In this document: positions 8,820 to 18,163 of the stretch, in pieces | How positions within the stretch are numbered: position 1 is the first letter of the stretch | Layout of the letters: each line of letters starts with the position of its first letter | Notes under the pieces: generated by a model | Databases searched by the model: none | What the model was told of the DNA's origin: nothing | Seen by the model: the letters and a program-made list of their open reading frames with translations, nothing else | Origin: Photobacterium lutimaris | Lineage (GTDB): Bacteria; Pseudomonadota; Gammaproteobacteria; Enterobacterales; Vibrionaceae | NCBI RefSeq assembly: GCF_003025555.1 | Contig: NZ_PYMH01000006.1 | Coordinates: forward strand, 248,001 to 312,000 | Reading direction: 5' to 3' | Length of the DNA: 64,000 nucleotides | Position numbers and translations under genes: made by a program

Positions 8820-8995
8820 GACAAATTTGTCCAATAGGCTAAAAATAATTGAACTATTTTAATAGACAAAAGCGAGTGTTCATAGAAGTTTATGGCGGTT
8901 CGTAGCTTTGTTATTGAGGTAATAGGCGTAAAAATCGACAAAATTAGTAATATTTTGTGACCGCCGACTTTCATTCGTTCTTTATGGCTATCAAA

Positions 8996-9013
8996 GGCAG
9001 GCCGTAGCCTGCC
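8996..9013 (-). terminator. Likely terminator after ldhA
   Basis: GGCAGGC, CGTA, GCCTGCC form a 7-bp GC-rich hairpin ten bases beyond the ldhA stop; on the minus strand a short T-containing tail follows, so the terminator is moderate. Confidence 0.6.
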
Positions 9014-9022
9014 ATGGCCGCA

Positions 9023-10012
9023 TTAAAATAGCTCATTGCCTGAACGTTGCTCTAGCTCGAACTGCTTGATGTTATTCAACGTGGTATCCGCAATGTTGCC
9101 CAAGGCTTCTTCGGTCAGGAAGGCCTGGTGTCCGGTGAAGAGAACATTGTGGCAAGCCGATAAGCGGCGGAAGACATCATCTTTTATCACATCGTTAGAT
9201 TTGTCCTCAAAGAACAGATCTTTTTCATTCTCGTAGACATCAATACCTAAAGAGCCAATTTTACTGTTTTTCAGTGCCTCTATGGCATCTTTTGAGTTGA
9301 GTAACTCTCCGCGGCTGGTGTTGATGATCATCACCCCATCACGCATTTTGGCGAACGCGTCGGCATTGAGCATGTGGTAATTCTCTTCGGTCATCGGGCA
9401 ATGCAAAGTGATGACATCCGCTTGTTGGTATATCGCTTCCAAGCTGGTGTATTCCACTCCCAATTCGATGGCAATCGGGTTTTCGTATGGGTCATAGGCC
9501 AGAATATTCATACCAAGCCCCTTGAGGATACGGATTGTTGCAATACCGATTTTCCCCGTGCCGATCACCCCGACGGTCTTGCCATGGAAGTTGAAACCAG
9601 TCAGGCCTTCTAGAGAAAAGTTGGCATCGCGGGTGCGCTGGTAGGCGCGATGGATCCGGCGGTTGAGGCTCAACATCAGGCCGAGGGTATGTTCGGCAAT
9701 GGCTTCCGGGGAGTAGGCAGGAACACGAACAACTTGAATGCCCAGTGACTTTGCCGCTTCGAGGTCGATCTTGTCATAACCGGCACAGCGCATTGCGATC
9801 AATGTGACTTGGTTTTGCGCCAGAGCCTCTAGTACCGGACGGCTCAAATCGTCGTTGACGAACGCACAGACTGCATCATAGCCCTGGACAATTTTGACGG
9901 TCTGCGGCGTCAGGCGAAAATCATAGAAGTCGAGCTGATGCTGATAGTGCTGATTAATCAGTTCGAAGGCATTTTGGTCATACTTTTTGGTGCTGAAGAC
10001 TGCAACTTTCAT
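9023..10012 (-). CDS. ldhA: D-lactate dehydrogenase, fermentative (NADH)
   Basis: The 329-residue protein matches E. coli LdhA in length and sequence. It reduces pyruvate to D-lactate with NADH during fermentation. The Rossmann nucleotide-binding motif is GVIGTGKIG near residue 150, and the 2-hydroxyacid dehydrogenase signatures MRCAGYDKIDL, INTSRGELLNSKD (catalytic arginine) and LFTGHQAFLTEEA (catalytic histidine) are all present; the glutamate is in the DVYENEKDLFFED region. The ATG at 10012 is preceded by AAGGTG on the minus strand. The gene stands alone between the barrel gene and the receiver/kinase pair. Confidence 0.95.
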   Translation of the reverse strand: MKVAVFSTKKYDQNAFELINQHYQHQLDFYDFRLTPQTVKIVQGYDAVCAFVNDDLSRPVLEALAQNQVTLIAMRCAGYDKIDLEAAKSLGIQVVRVPAYSPEAIAEHTLGLMLSLNRRIHRAYQRTRDANFSLEGLTGFNFHGKTVGVIGTGKIGIATIRILKGLGMNILAYDPYENPIAIELGVEYTSLEAIYQQADVITLHCPMTEENYHMLNADAFAKMRDGVMIINTSRGELLNSKDAIEALKNSKIGSLGIDVYENEKDLFFEDKSNDVIKDDVFRRLSACHNVLFTGHQAFLTEEALGNIADTTLNNIKQFELEQRSGNELF

Positions 10013-10144
10013 GGATCACCTTTTCGGGTTGACTCTACCTAGGCATAAGCTTTGGAGTAGTGTAATTGATCTTGTCGTTTTGTGACAAAGATAACACTTT
10101 CGCCCTGTCCCGAAAAGGTTTGTATGACAATTGAGTTTGTAGGG

Positions 10145-10651
10145 TTATACGTCGGAAAGCGATAGCCGGCGATGACTTAGGGCTTCCATGATCCGATTGG
10201 CATCCAAGATCTGGATCCATGCCATCAGCGCATTGTCCGATTCATTGTCGATCACAAACGTGGTCAACTGATCAATCACGATCTGCTTGAGTTGGTCACC
10301 GTTCCAAGGCTTGGCGATGTAGTAATCCAGGCTGGCGTTGTTCACCGCTTGCACGGTTTCCTCGAGGCCGGCTTGTCCGGTCAGCAGGACCTTGCGGGCA
10401 TTGGAAGACTCCTCTTGGTGCTTGAGCTCAATGAGGAAGTCGATACCTGTTTCACCGGGCATAATGTGGTCACACAGGATCAGCGCAAGCGGAACATGAT
10501 CGGCAATGGTGTCGGCGAGGACTTCTTTTGCTTCGTCGACTGATTCTGCCGCTTCGATAACGAAATGCTCTTCCAGCGAGCGCAGATCATTGATGACGCT
10601 ATCCAGTACTTCCCGCTCATCATCTACGCAAAGGATTAGATATTTGTTCAT
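10145..10651 (-). CDS. Single-domain response regulator (receiver protein)
   Basis: The 168-residue protein is a receiver domain with the DDE acidic pocket near residue 10, phosphoacceptor Asp61 in ILCDHIMPGETG, the LLTGQA threonine and the lysine in IAKPWN. About 40 residues follow the domain and contain no DNA-binding or enzymatic motif. The start overlaps the stop of the upstream kinase by four bases, so the two are translationally coupled and surely work together. Output is probably through protein-protein contact or phosphotransfer. It closely resembles the receiver protein at 19497-19970, which also has Asp61 and the same type of C-terminal tail. Confidence 0.9.
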   Translation of the reverse strand: MNKYLILCVDDEREVLDSVINDLRSLEEHFVIEAAESVDEAKEVLADTIADHVPLALILCDHIMPGETGIDFLIELKHQEESSNARKVLLTGQAGLEETVQAVNNASLDYYIAKPWNGDQLKQIVIDQLTTFVIDNESDNALMAWIQILDANRIMEALSHRRLSLSDV

Positions 10652-12615
10652 AGGCTCTCCTTAAGTGCCTCGCCCAAAGGCAAAGTAACTATCATTCTGG
10701 TAAACAGGCCGGGTTTGGATTCGACCCTGATACTGCCATTATGTTGATGGATGATCTGCTGGCAGACAGACAATCCAATCCCAAGGCCGAAGTTGCCTTC
10801 TCGCTTGGTGGTGAAATTAAGCTCGAAAATTTTGTCTTGCTGTTCTTGTGGGATCCCTTTGCCATTGTCCTCCACCACGACTTCAATTGCTTGGTTGGTC
10901 GGCCCATCGACGGTAACTTGCCGGGTGGTGACTTGTATTTGCCCTGGTTCATCAACGGCATCCAGAGCATTAGAGATCAGATTAGTCCAGACTTGCTGCA
11001 GTGCGATAGGTTGGCAATGCAATGGCGGAAGCGGGCTGTAATCTTTAATCAGCTTGTGGCGTTTGAGTTTGTTTTCGAAGATCACCAAGGTATCTTCCAG
11101 CCCTTCATGGATGTCGATCGAATGTACCGACTCATCATCTTGCCGCGCATAGCTTTTCAGACTCTTGACCAGATCCGCAATCCGCTGGGCGCAGACATTG
11201 ATTGAGCGCAGGAAGTTACCCATCTGGTAGTAATTCTCCCACTCAGCTAGCACTTCTGGCAGTTTGCCTTTTTGAGGGAGTAGCCAGTCACGAATATGGT
11301 CATTGTCATCAATTCCCATCTGTACCGCCTTGCGAGCAAGTTGCCTGTTACCGAGCACCTCGGTTAATTGCTTGGCACGTTGCCGCGCTTCTGAGGTCGA
11401 CAGTGGCCTTGATAGCATCGCCTGCTGCATGATGTCATTACCACGATCTTGGTTCTCAGGACTGAGTGTGGTTTTGGTTATACTACCGATCGTCTGCTTC
11501 AGGGTGTCGCTGCCGCGCAGGATGGCAGAAACAGGGTTGTTCAGTTCATGGGCCACACCTGCGACTAACTGTCCGAGCATCGCCATTTTTTCTTTGTCGA
11601 TCAGTTGGTGATAGGCTTCATCTAATGATTTTAGAGTTTGTTGCAACCGCATTTCAGTTTGGATGCTTCCTTTCAGGCGGCGGTTGAAGTTGCGCATGAG
11701 CAGGTTGGTAAACAGCGGGAGCAACTCACTTCGTGAGTTCATGACTTTGTTGAACAGCTCCCTGTCGAGCTTGATGACATCGGTACCGCACAGGGTTACG
11801 CCGGTTGAAAACGATGTTTCCCCTGAGATGAAGGACATGCCGCCGACGAGGTGGCCGGGGCCTGCCCTGACCACCTCATGGCGACACCCGTGCTCATCTT
11901 TCTTATAGAGCGCGACCTCACCACTGGTGATGAACCAGAGGAAGTTATTGGCTTCGCCTTCCTGGGTCAGGATATGGTTGGCCCGATAGCTGCGGCAAGC
12001 GCGGGTTTCATCGTTGCTGGCAAAGAAATCGTGCAGGGCATCGATGACTTGGGTGGCCAAGGTGGTATCGTCGAGGGTGTGGCTATGCTGGATAAACCCC
12101 GAGCGGAAACGCGACATCTGTCGTTCTATATGGGCATTGAGGATCCGGCGGTGATCGAGCAGCTGGCTGTACTTGAGCCAGTCTTCATCCGGATGCTTCA
12201 AGACGAAATGTGTGAGCTCTTTTATTAGTACTTGTTTGAGCTCTTGCGGCTTCCAGGGTTTGGTCAGGCAATAGTGCAGACGCCCTTCATTGACCGCCTG
12301 CATGATAACATCAAGCTGAGGCATATCGTTGAGAAGCACTGAGCGGGCCTGCTTGCTGGCTGGGTACTGGTCGAGCGAAACCAGAAAATTGACACCTCTG
12401 TCATTGCCGAGTTCGTTGTCACAAATCACCATCGCTACTCGCTGATTTTTGGCTGCAATATCAGTAAGCACCTCATTGGCATCGTTAATGCTATAGGCAT
12501 TATAAATGTCGAACAGGTCGGCAAAAGCCGCTAAATCCTGATTGAGTTTTTCCACGACGAGCGGATCGTCGTCTAAACAGACAATCGCAAAACTATTCAC
12601 CGTTATACCCTTCAC
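10648..12615 (-). CDS. Hybrid histidine kinase: receiver, cNMP-binding-like and kinase domains
   Basis: The 655-residue cytoplasmic protein has an N-terminal receiver domain with Asp66 (VICDNELG), a cyclic-nucleotide-binding-like domain around residues 190-310 (the LWFITSGEVALYKKD and GHLVGGMSFI segments), a short coiled coil, a HisKA helix with His356 in GVAHELNNPVSAIL, and an ATPase domain with NLISNALDAV, VEDNGKGI and GLGIGLSVC. Between the two dimerisation helices there is an inserted helical region of roughly 100 residues containing the ARQRAKQL segment, also present in the kinase at 18164. No membrane segment is seen. The start codon is GTG at 12615; a second GTG at 12600 is possible. 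It overlaps the receiver gene downstream. Confidence 0.9.
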   Translation of the reverse strand: MKGITVNSFAIVCLDDDPLVVEKLNQDLAAFADLFDIYNAYSINDANEVLTDIAAKNQRVAMVICDNELGNDRGVNFLVSLDQYPASKQARSVLLNDMPQLDVIMQAVNEGRLHYCLTKPWKPQELKQVLIKELTHFVLKHPDEDWLKYSQLLDHRRILNAHIERQMSRFRSGFIQHSHTLDDTTLATQVIDALHDFFASNDETRACRSYRANHILTQEGEANNFLWFITSGEVALYKKDEHGCRHEVVRAGPGHLVGGMSFISGETSFSTGVTLCGTDVIKLDRELFNKVMNSRSELLPLFTNLLMRNFNRRLKGSIQTEMRLQQTLKSLDEAYHQLIDKEKMAMLGQLVAGVAHELNNPVSAILRGSDTLKQTIGSITKTTLSPENQDRGNDIMQQAMLSRPLSTSEARQRAKQLTEVLGNRQLARKAVQMGIDDNDHIRDWLLPQKGKLPEVLAEWENYYQMGNFLRSINVCAQRIADLVKSLKSYARQDDESVHSIDIHEGLEDTLVIFENKLKRHKLIKDYSPLPPLHCQPIALQQVWTNLISNALDAVDEPGQIQVTTRQVTVDGPTNQAIEVVVEDNGKGIPQEQQDKIFELNFTTKREGNFGLGIGLSVCQQIIHQHNGSIRVESKPGLFTRMIVTLPLGEALKESL

Positions 12616-12869
12616 GTCAAAATACTGCTGTGTGGTCGTTATTATTAGCTACTTTGTTTTTAAGTGTATAAGAATCAAACACTCTTGACTGAGAGCCATC
12701 TAGCAATCGTGTGAGAATGCTGTGACCGATTGTTCAGGGTGTGATTGTGGGCTAATTTGCTGGGGCTCTGATAAAAAGACCCTTTAAATCAATGAATATT
12801 GATAAATTTAATGTTCAGCAAGCTATGATAGACTGAGTTTTCCATCTTCAGATCTGGGACCTAAAAATA

Positions 12870-14183
12870 ATGCTAGGAAAAATCGGTGCGGTTGGCGGTG
12901 CAGTGGCTGTGGCGCTGTGCTGGCCTTTTGCCACGGGGCAAATTGGCGAGCGTATTTACCTTGATACGCTTGGTCAGTATGAAAATCCGTATCTTGCCGT
13001 GTCCAATGACACCTATACGCGCGGATACTTAACATCCGAGGCGGTATCAAAAATTGAGCTAAAGGATGAGCTGAAATTTCTTTTTGAAGATGAAGGCTTA
13101 CCGACCGTTTGGTTTATTAAGCACCACGTTAGTCACGGCTTCATGAACGTTTCTTCAAGCAGTGAGTTGCTGGTGGATGATGAGCTCAAGCCAATGGTCA
13201 AAACGTTGTGGGGTGAGGGGATTGCGCCAATGACGTTTACGACCAACACTGCGATGACGCGTAAAACTGATTTTACGTTCCAGATCAATCCTATCGAAGA
13301 GAAAGAAATTAACGGAACCCATGTTGCTTTGTCATCGTTTGTTATGCAAGGAACGGTGAATGCCAAAGGCGCAGGGGAATTTCAGTATCAACTTCCATCA
13401 GCGAACCTCATCACAACAGCCCATGAAAAGATGGTGCTTGAGGGCTTGATAGGTGGTGGTAAAGGCTATCTCGACGGTCAGTTCTGGATTGGTGAACAGT
13501 CTCTGACCCTTGATGAAGTGCGCTTTAGCGACTTAAATTCCGACCAGAGCTTGAGTGTGGCGCAGCTTGCCGTCGGTATGGAGAATGTGCTTATTCAGCC
13601 TGACACTCCTACGGGAGAAGAAAAACCGGAACTCCAGCTTTCTAATTCAAACCATATTCAGGTGGGTAAGCTGGTCATGTTGGACGGCAGCGAATATCAA
13701 AACTTCAACTTCCAAATGGCTTTCTCTGAGCTTAATTATCCGTCGTTGAGTCTTTTGGGTGATATGACCGATGACTTGGAAGAGCCATTGACTGAACAGC
13801 AAGCAATGGAAGTGTCTGCAGCATTGGACTCGTTGGTAGCCAAAGGGCTTACCTTCTCTATTGGTGATTTAAGTGTTTTGGCCCCGGAAGGGCAGGTAAC
13901 TAGCCGTTTGAACATGGCTGTCGAGCCGGGTATCAGCAATATTTCCCAGAATATTGGTCAGATTGCCGAGAAACTCGGCGGGGATATTCACCTTAGCTTG
14001 CCTGTAGACTTAGTTGAAGCCGATCCGCTGCTGAGCGAGCGTGTTGATATGTTGGAGCAGAGCTTGATAGTGGAACGCAATGCCACCCATTATCTGCTAG
14101 ATATGAAGATAATGGGCGACAAGGTGATCCTCTCAAATGGTGATCAGCTGCCTTTTGCTATGTTATTCATGCTGTTCATGTAA
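12870..14183 (+). CDS. DUF945 (YdgA-like) family protein
   Basis: The 437-residue protein starts with one hydrophobic segment (IGAVGGAVAVALCWPFATG) that serves as a membrane anchor or signal, followed by a large, probably periplasmic part. The GERIYLDTLGQYENPYLAV region and the later HVSHGF segment fit the DUF945/YdgA family, which has no established biochemical role. The C-terminal region has repeated amphipathic strands. The ATG at 12870 follows GGGACC at a slightly long spacing. It is divergent from the hybrid kinase gene and is followed by its own terminator, so it is a single-gene unit. Confidence 0.8.
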   Translation: MLGKIGAVGGAVAVALCWPFATGQIGERIYLDTLGQYENPYLAVSNDTYTRGYLTSEAVSKIELKDELKFLFEDEGLPTVWFIKHHVSHGFMNVSSSSELLVDDELKPMVKTLWGEGIAPMTFTTNTAMTRKTDFTFQINPIEEKEINGTHVALSSFVMQGTVNAKGAGEFQYQLPSANLITTAHEKMVLEGLIGGGKGYLDGQFWIGEQSLTLDEVRFSDLNSDQSLSVAQLAVGMENVLIQPDTPTGEEKPELQLSNSNHIQVGKLVMLDGSEYQNFNFQMAFSELNYPSLSLLGDMTDDLEEPLTEQQAMEVSAALDSLVAKGLTFSIGDLSVLAPEGQVTSRLNMAVEPGISNISQNIGQIAEKLGGDIHLSLPVDLVEADPLLSERVDMLEQSLIVERNATHYLLDMKIMGDKVILSNGDQLPFAMLFMLFM

Positions 14184-14209
14184 TTTATCGAGCTTATCTC
14201 ACTCACGAG

Positions 14210-14239
14210 AAAACCGCCGTTTCCTACGGCGGTTTTTTT
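14210..14239 (+). terminator. Terminator after the DUF945 gene
   Basis: AAAACCGCCGT, five bases, ACGGCGGTTTTTTTT: an 11-bp stem and a run of T residues. Confidence 0.93.
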
Positions 14240-14372
14240 TTGCTCTATGTGCCCAGCGCACGGCGGTATCAATACGGTTTGGGGTAATGATAGGTTCTGT
14301 CTATTGATAAAATTGCTTATTTCAATTTAGTAATTTCAAGGAAATAGACGACACTTAGATCAAAAGGAGGTG

Positions 14373-14441
14373 CTCCCGGCGCGGGAGGCCAATCTAAAAA
14401 TTGATGGTCTGGTCAGTCAGCAGAGTCGTGGATTGCCGGAC
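14373..14441 (+). promoter_or_regulatory. Possible structured leader of the CBS-domain gene
   Basis: Upstream of the CBS gene two stems can be drawn by eye: CTCCCG/CGGGAG with a 3-base loop at 14373-14387, and GTCTGG/CCGGAC pairing 14407-14412 with 14436-14441 (one wobble). The segment is more GC-rich than its surroundings. An AAGGAGG precedes the first stem without a start codon near it. No known riboswitch class was recognised; this may be coincidental. Confidence 0.25.
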
Positions 14442-14462
14442 TAGCCTGAATTAGGGGGATGT

Positions 14463-14879
14463 ATGGAATCGTTGAAGGTTAAGGATTATATGAATGTACG
14501 TCCGGTGACATTCGAGCCAAAGATGTCTCTTTCTAAGGCTTTGGACAAGTTACTTTCATCCAAGCAGATCGGTGGGCCGGTTATTGATGAATCCCGCAAA
14601 GTGGTTGGCTTTTTGTCCGAGCAGGACATGATTCATAAACTGCTTAAAGTGGGCTATTACTGTCAGGACACCCATACGGTTGAAGAATGTATGCGTTCTG
14701 AAGTGTTGACGGTATCACCTGAAGATTCGATTATTGAACTGGCTGATACGATGGCTGGGCAAAAGCCAAAAATCTATCCGGTGGTGGATAATGGCCGCTT
14801 GGCGGGGGTTATTACCCGTCGCGATGTATTGACCGCGATCAGCAACCAAATTGTTGATTGTTTTAAACACCCCGTTTAA
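14463..14879 (+). CDS. Tandem CBS-domain protein
   Basis: The 138-residue protein consists of two CBS domains: the first from VKDYMNVRPVTFEP to about residue 60, the second from VEECMRSEVLTVSPED to VITRRDVLTAI. Paired CBS domains usually bind adenine nucleotides and report energy state, but no enzymatic or transport domain is attached here and the partner is unknown. The segments GGPVIDESRKVVGFLSEQD and the final GVITRRDVL are canonical. The start ATG at 14463 follows AGGGGGATGT, an acceptable ribosome binding site. Short CBS proteins of this type are common in Vibrio relatives. Confidence 0.9.
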   Translation: MESLKVKDYMNVRPVTFEPKMSLSKALDKLLSSKQIGGPVIDESRKVVGFLSEQDMIHKLLKVGYYCQDTHTVEECMRSEVLTVSPEDSIIELADTMAGQKPKIYPVVDNGRLAGVITRRDVLTAISNQIVDCFKHPV

Positions 14880-14883
14880 TCGC

Positions 14884-14903
14884 TATACCCAAGTTACCTC
14901 AAG
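14884..14903. repeat. Copy of a dispersed 20-bp intergenic motif
   Basis: TATACCCAAGTTACCTCAAG lies five bases after the CBS gene stop. Similar sequences occur at 26145, 29697, 53398 and 63031, always between genes. Confidence 0.7.
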
Positions 14904-14937
14904 ATGCAGGGTTCAGAGGGCTGTCAGCCCACTCAAT

Positions 14938-14962
14938 GAAAGGCGCCATGTGCGCCTTTCTT
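14938..14962 (+). terminator. Terminator between the CBS and MATE genes
   Basis: GAAAGGCGC, CATGT, GCGCCTTTC followed by TT: a perfect 9-bp stem with a short T tail. It ends directly before the ATG at 14964, which argues against that ATG being the MATE start. Confidence 0.8.
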
Positions 14963-15008
14963 AATGGCCTATCGTTGGGGTATCCCTGATAACGCGCAAG
15001 GAAAGCCA

Positions 15009-16508
15009 GTGCCCAAGCCGCCTCGCTCCTCCACAGAAGATCACAAACCACAACCGCAAGCGGCCAAGTTCGTTACCGGTACCCCAATGAAACATATCGT
15101 AGTGATGTCTGGGACCGGTGCCGTTGGCTTGATGGCACTGTTTTTGGTCGACTTGCTTGATATGTTCTTTATCAGCCTCTTGGGCGAGGTTGAGTTAGCT
15201 GCAGCGATTGGTTTTGCCGGCACGTTGATATTTTTCTCGACCTCAGCTTCAATCGGCACCTCTATTGCCATGGGCGCCTTGGTATCCCGAGCCTTGGGGG
15301 CCAATCAACGGGATAAAGCCCGCCTGGTTACGGTCAACGTAATGATATTTGCCGTCATGGTCAGTGCTGCCCTTGTCTACGGTATGCTGTCCAATCTTCA
15401 AGCTTTGCTAGCGATGATAGGGGCACAGGGCAAGGTGGCAGACGTTGCCACGGATTATTTGACCATTCTCCTGCCAAGCGCGCCGATGATCGCCATTTCC
15501 ATGTCGGCCGGCGCAGCGCTGCGTGGTATTGGTGATGCCCGCCGGTCGATGTACGCCACATTAATTGGCGGCGGCGTGAATGCCGTGCTTGACCCCTTGC
15601 TTATCTTTGGTTTCTCGATGGGCGTCGAAGGGGCGGCGATAGCATCAGTATTTGCCCGCTTGGCGGTGATGCTATTCTCCCTCCACGCCATTATTGTCCA
15701 TCATGACTTGATTTCCCGCCCCACGTTTTCTGCGTTTTTTTCCTCTTTGTTACCGATCTCGGCGATTGCCTTACCGGCGATCCTGACCAATACCGCGACG
15801 CCGATAGGTAATGCCATTGTGACCAGCAATATCGCTCAGTTTGGCGAGAGTTTTGTCGCTGGGTACGCTGTGATTGGACGCATTATGCCGGTGAGCTTTG
15901 CGTTGGTCTTTTCGCTCTCTGGCGCAATAGGCCCGATCATCGGCCAAAATTTTGGTGCCGAGCGCTGGGATCGTATTTTGCGTTCACTGTCAGATGCTCT
16001 GTTGTTTGTCAGTGGTTACTGCGTGTTGGTATCCATCATTCTGTGGTCTTCGCAAGATTGGTTGATAGCCGCATTCAGTTTGCAGGGTGACGCTGCCAGC
16101 ATACTGTCGGTATTTTGCAGCTTTATTGCGATTACCTTCATTTTCAACGGCGCCATGTTTGTCGCCAATGCGGCTTTCAATAACCTCAATCGGCCGACAT
16201 GGTCGACAGTACTCAATATGGGTAAGGCAACCTTGGGGACAATTCCTTTTGTCTGGCTGGGAGGTAAGCTTGGAGGCGCTGAGGGGGTCTTGATCGGTCA
16301 GGCCGCCGGCACCATTGTGTTTGGTATTATCAGCGGCATATTGGTAGTCATTCAGGTCAGGAAAATGGCCGCTGAACATGAACAAAAACGGGAAGAGCCA
16401 GAAATCCTCGAGCCAAGTGTGCCATTGACTCCGTTTTGCTCGTCACGGACTTACATGGGGCGTGAAGAGGTGATTGAAGAGACGCTTGCGGCAGAAACGA
16501 AGAGTTGA
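15009..16508 (+). CDS. MATE-family multidrug/sodium antiporter
   Basis: The 499-residue inner-membrane protein has twelve hydrophobic segments and the MATE family pattern: an early SGTGAVGLMALFLVDLLDMFF helix, a cytoplasmic loop before GALVSRALGANQRDKA, and a pseudo-symmetric second half with GPIIGQNFGAERWDRI. MATE pumps export cationic drugs or metabolites in exchange for Na+ or H+. The frame opens at an ATG at 14964, but that codon touches a terminator hairpin; the GTG at 15009 has AAGGAAA four bases before it and is preferred. The C-terminus carries a 35-residue hydrophilic, glutamate-rich tail beyond the last membrane segment. Confidence 0.88.
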   Translation: MPKPPRSSTEDHKPQPQAAKFVTGTPMKHIVVMSGTGAVGLMALFLVDLLDMFFISLLGEVELAAAIGFAGTLIFFSTSASIGTSIAMGALVSRALGANQRDKARLVTVNVMIFAVMVSAALVYGMLSNLQALLAMIGAQGKVADVATDYLTILLPSAPMIAISMSAGAALRGIGDARRSMYATLIGGGVNAVLDPLLIFGFSMGVEGAAIASVFARLAVMLFSLHAIIVHHDLISRPTFSAFFSSLLPISAIALPAILTNTATPIGNAIVTSNIAQFGESFVAGYAVIGRIMPVSFALVFSLSGAIGPIIGQNFGAERWDRILRSLSDALLFVSGYCVLVSIILWSSQDWLIAAFSLQGDAASILSVFCSFIAITFIFNGAMFVANAAFNNLNRPTWSTVLNMGKATLGTIPFVWLGGKLGGAEGVLIGQAAGTIVFGIISGILVVIQVRKMAAEHEQKREEPEILEPSVPLTPFCSSRTYMGREEVIEETLAAETKS

Positions 16509-16737
16509 TGTTGGTTTTGGTGAATGTCAATCCTTAAAAAGGTTTGTATTTCACTGGTTTATTGATCTGTTTCGGTGAAACTTCCCACTTTTAGACGCAC
16601 AATTACCCATCCTATATTTTTACTGGTAGCGAAAGCGTTACCGGTGATTCTGTCTCTGCTGCTTTATCTACCCATGGACTTGCTTTAATGGCAGCGACAG
16701 ACGCCAGATTTTGTGTTTTTAAGGGAATAATCTAAAC

Positions 16738-18153
16738 ATGCGTCAATATCTTAGGGTGATCATACCCGTTCTTATCCCACTCATCATCCTGATGCTGCCG
16801 GCATCAGCATTTCCTGTTGAAGGCTTAACCGTCGTCCAGCAGCGTGTCATCGCGATCTTTTTGCTGGCGGCCCTGTGCTGGGTGTTGGAGCCGATACCGA
16901 TTTATGCAACTTCCGTCGTTATCATCGTTTTGGAACTCATGCTGCTCTCCGATAAAGGGCTGTACCTGTTCCGCTCGGCAGAAGGGCAGCCGCATTTTGG
17001 TGAGTTGCTAAGCTATAGCGATATTATGGCGACCTTTGCCAGTCCTATCATCATGCTGTTCCTGGGGGGATTCTTTCTTGCCATGGCAGCAACCAAATTC
17101 CGCCTTGATGTCAACTTGGCACGTGTGCTGCTGAAGCCTTTTGGTACCCAGCCTAAATACGTTATGTTCGGCTTGATGTTGATCACCGCGATTTTCTCCA
17201 TGTTCATGTCGAACACGGCGACGACGGCAATGATGCTGTCGATTCTGGCTCCAGTTATTGCATTATTTGGCGCTAAGGACCCAGGCAAAATTGCGTTTGC
17301 TCTGTGTATTCCGGTGGCAGCAAACATTGGCGGTATCGGTACCCCTATCGGTACTCCGCCGAATGCCATCGCACTGAAATATCTGACCGGCGACAACCTG
17401 ATCACTTTCGGTGAGTGGATGTTCTTCGGGGTACCGTTTGTGGCAGTGATGCTGGTTTTTGCATGGGTGCTGATCAATGCGCTTTACCCTGCCAAGCAGG
17501 AAAAAATTGAGTTGACCATCAAGGGTAAATTCTTGATGACGCCGAAAGCGATCACCGTCTATGTCACTTTCGCCCTGACAATCATTCTTTGGTTAATGGG
17601 CTCGTCCCACGGCATGAATTCTTATACGGTTGCCCTGATCCCCGTTGCTGTGTTCTCACTGACCGGCATTATCAACAAAGAAGATCTCAAAAAGATATCT
17701 TGGGATGTACTTTGGTTGGTGTCGGGGGGTATTGCACTTGGGTTGGCTTTGGATCAAACCGGGCTGGCTAGGCTAATGGTGCACAGTATTCCGTTCGATA
17801 GTTTCTCGCCATACATCGTGCTGGGCGGAGCGGCGTTGCTATGCCTGGTAATGGCCAACTTTATGTCTCATACCGCGACGGCGAACTTGTTAATGCCAAT
17901 TATGGCCGCGTTGGGTACGTCTATGGTGTCGTTGGTTCCGTTGGGTGGCGAAATTACCTTGATTCTGGTGGTAACGTTTGCTGCTTCGTTGGGTATGTCT
18001 CTGCCTATCAGTACTCCACCCAATGCCCTTGCTCATGCAACCGGCCATGTGCAAAGTAGCCAGATGGCCCGTGTCGGGGTGATCATCGGGGTTGTCGGTG
18101 TGGTGCTCAGCTTTGCCATGATCTGGCTTTTGCACCTGATTGACCATATTTAA
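16738..18153 (+). CDS. SLC13/DASS-family sodium:anion symporter
   Basis: The 471-residue membrane protein belongs to the divalent anion:Na+ symporter family, which takes up dicarboxylates, citrate or sulfate. The first substrate/sodium motif is MSNTATTAMM, and the helical hairpin repeat appears as GTPIGTPPNA. In the second half the motif reads MSHTATANLLMP, with His where many members have Asn, followed by LPISTPPNALA. The start ATG at 16738 is followed by a clear first membrane helix. The gene is followed after only ten bases by the cNMP kinase gene, suggesting the kinase/receiver pair controls, or senses through, this transporter. The substrate cannot be read from the sequence. Confidence 0.88.
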   Translation: MRQYLRVIIPVLIPLIILMLPASAFPVEGLTVVQQRVIAIFLLAALCWVLEPIPIYATSVVIIVLELMLLSDKGLYLFRSAEGQPHFGELLSYSDIMATFASPIIMLFLGGFFLAMAATKFRLDVNLARVLLKPFGTQPKYVMFGLMLITAIFSMFMSNTATTAMMLSILAPVIALFGAKDPGKIAFALCIPVAANIGGIGTPIGTPPNAIALKYLTGDNLITFGEWMFFGVPFVAVMLVFAWVLINALYPAKQEKIELTIKGKFLMTPKAITVYVTFALTIILWLMGSSHGMNSYTVALIPVAVFSLTGIINKEDLKKISWDVLWLVSGGIALGLALDQTGLARLMVHSIPFDSFSPYIVLGGAALLCLVMANFMSHTATANLLMPIMAALGTSMVSLVPLGGEITLILVVTFAASLGMSLPISTPPNALAHATGHVQSSQMARVGVIIGVVGVVLSFAMIWLLHLIDHI

Positions 18154-18163
18154 GAGAGCCACC

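Noticed and set aside
14964..15008. Start of the MATE gene at ATG 14964
   Set aside because: The ATG abuts a terminator hairpin with no ribosome binding site; the GTG at 15009 has AAGGAAA before it.
16738..18153. Unusual SHT motif in the DASS transporter as evidence of altered function
   Set aside because: Variation at this position occurs within the family as far as I know, so it is noted but not claimed as abnormal.
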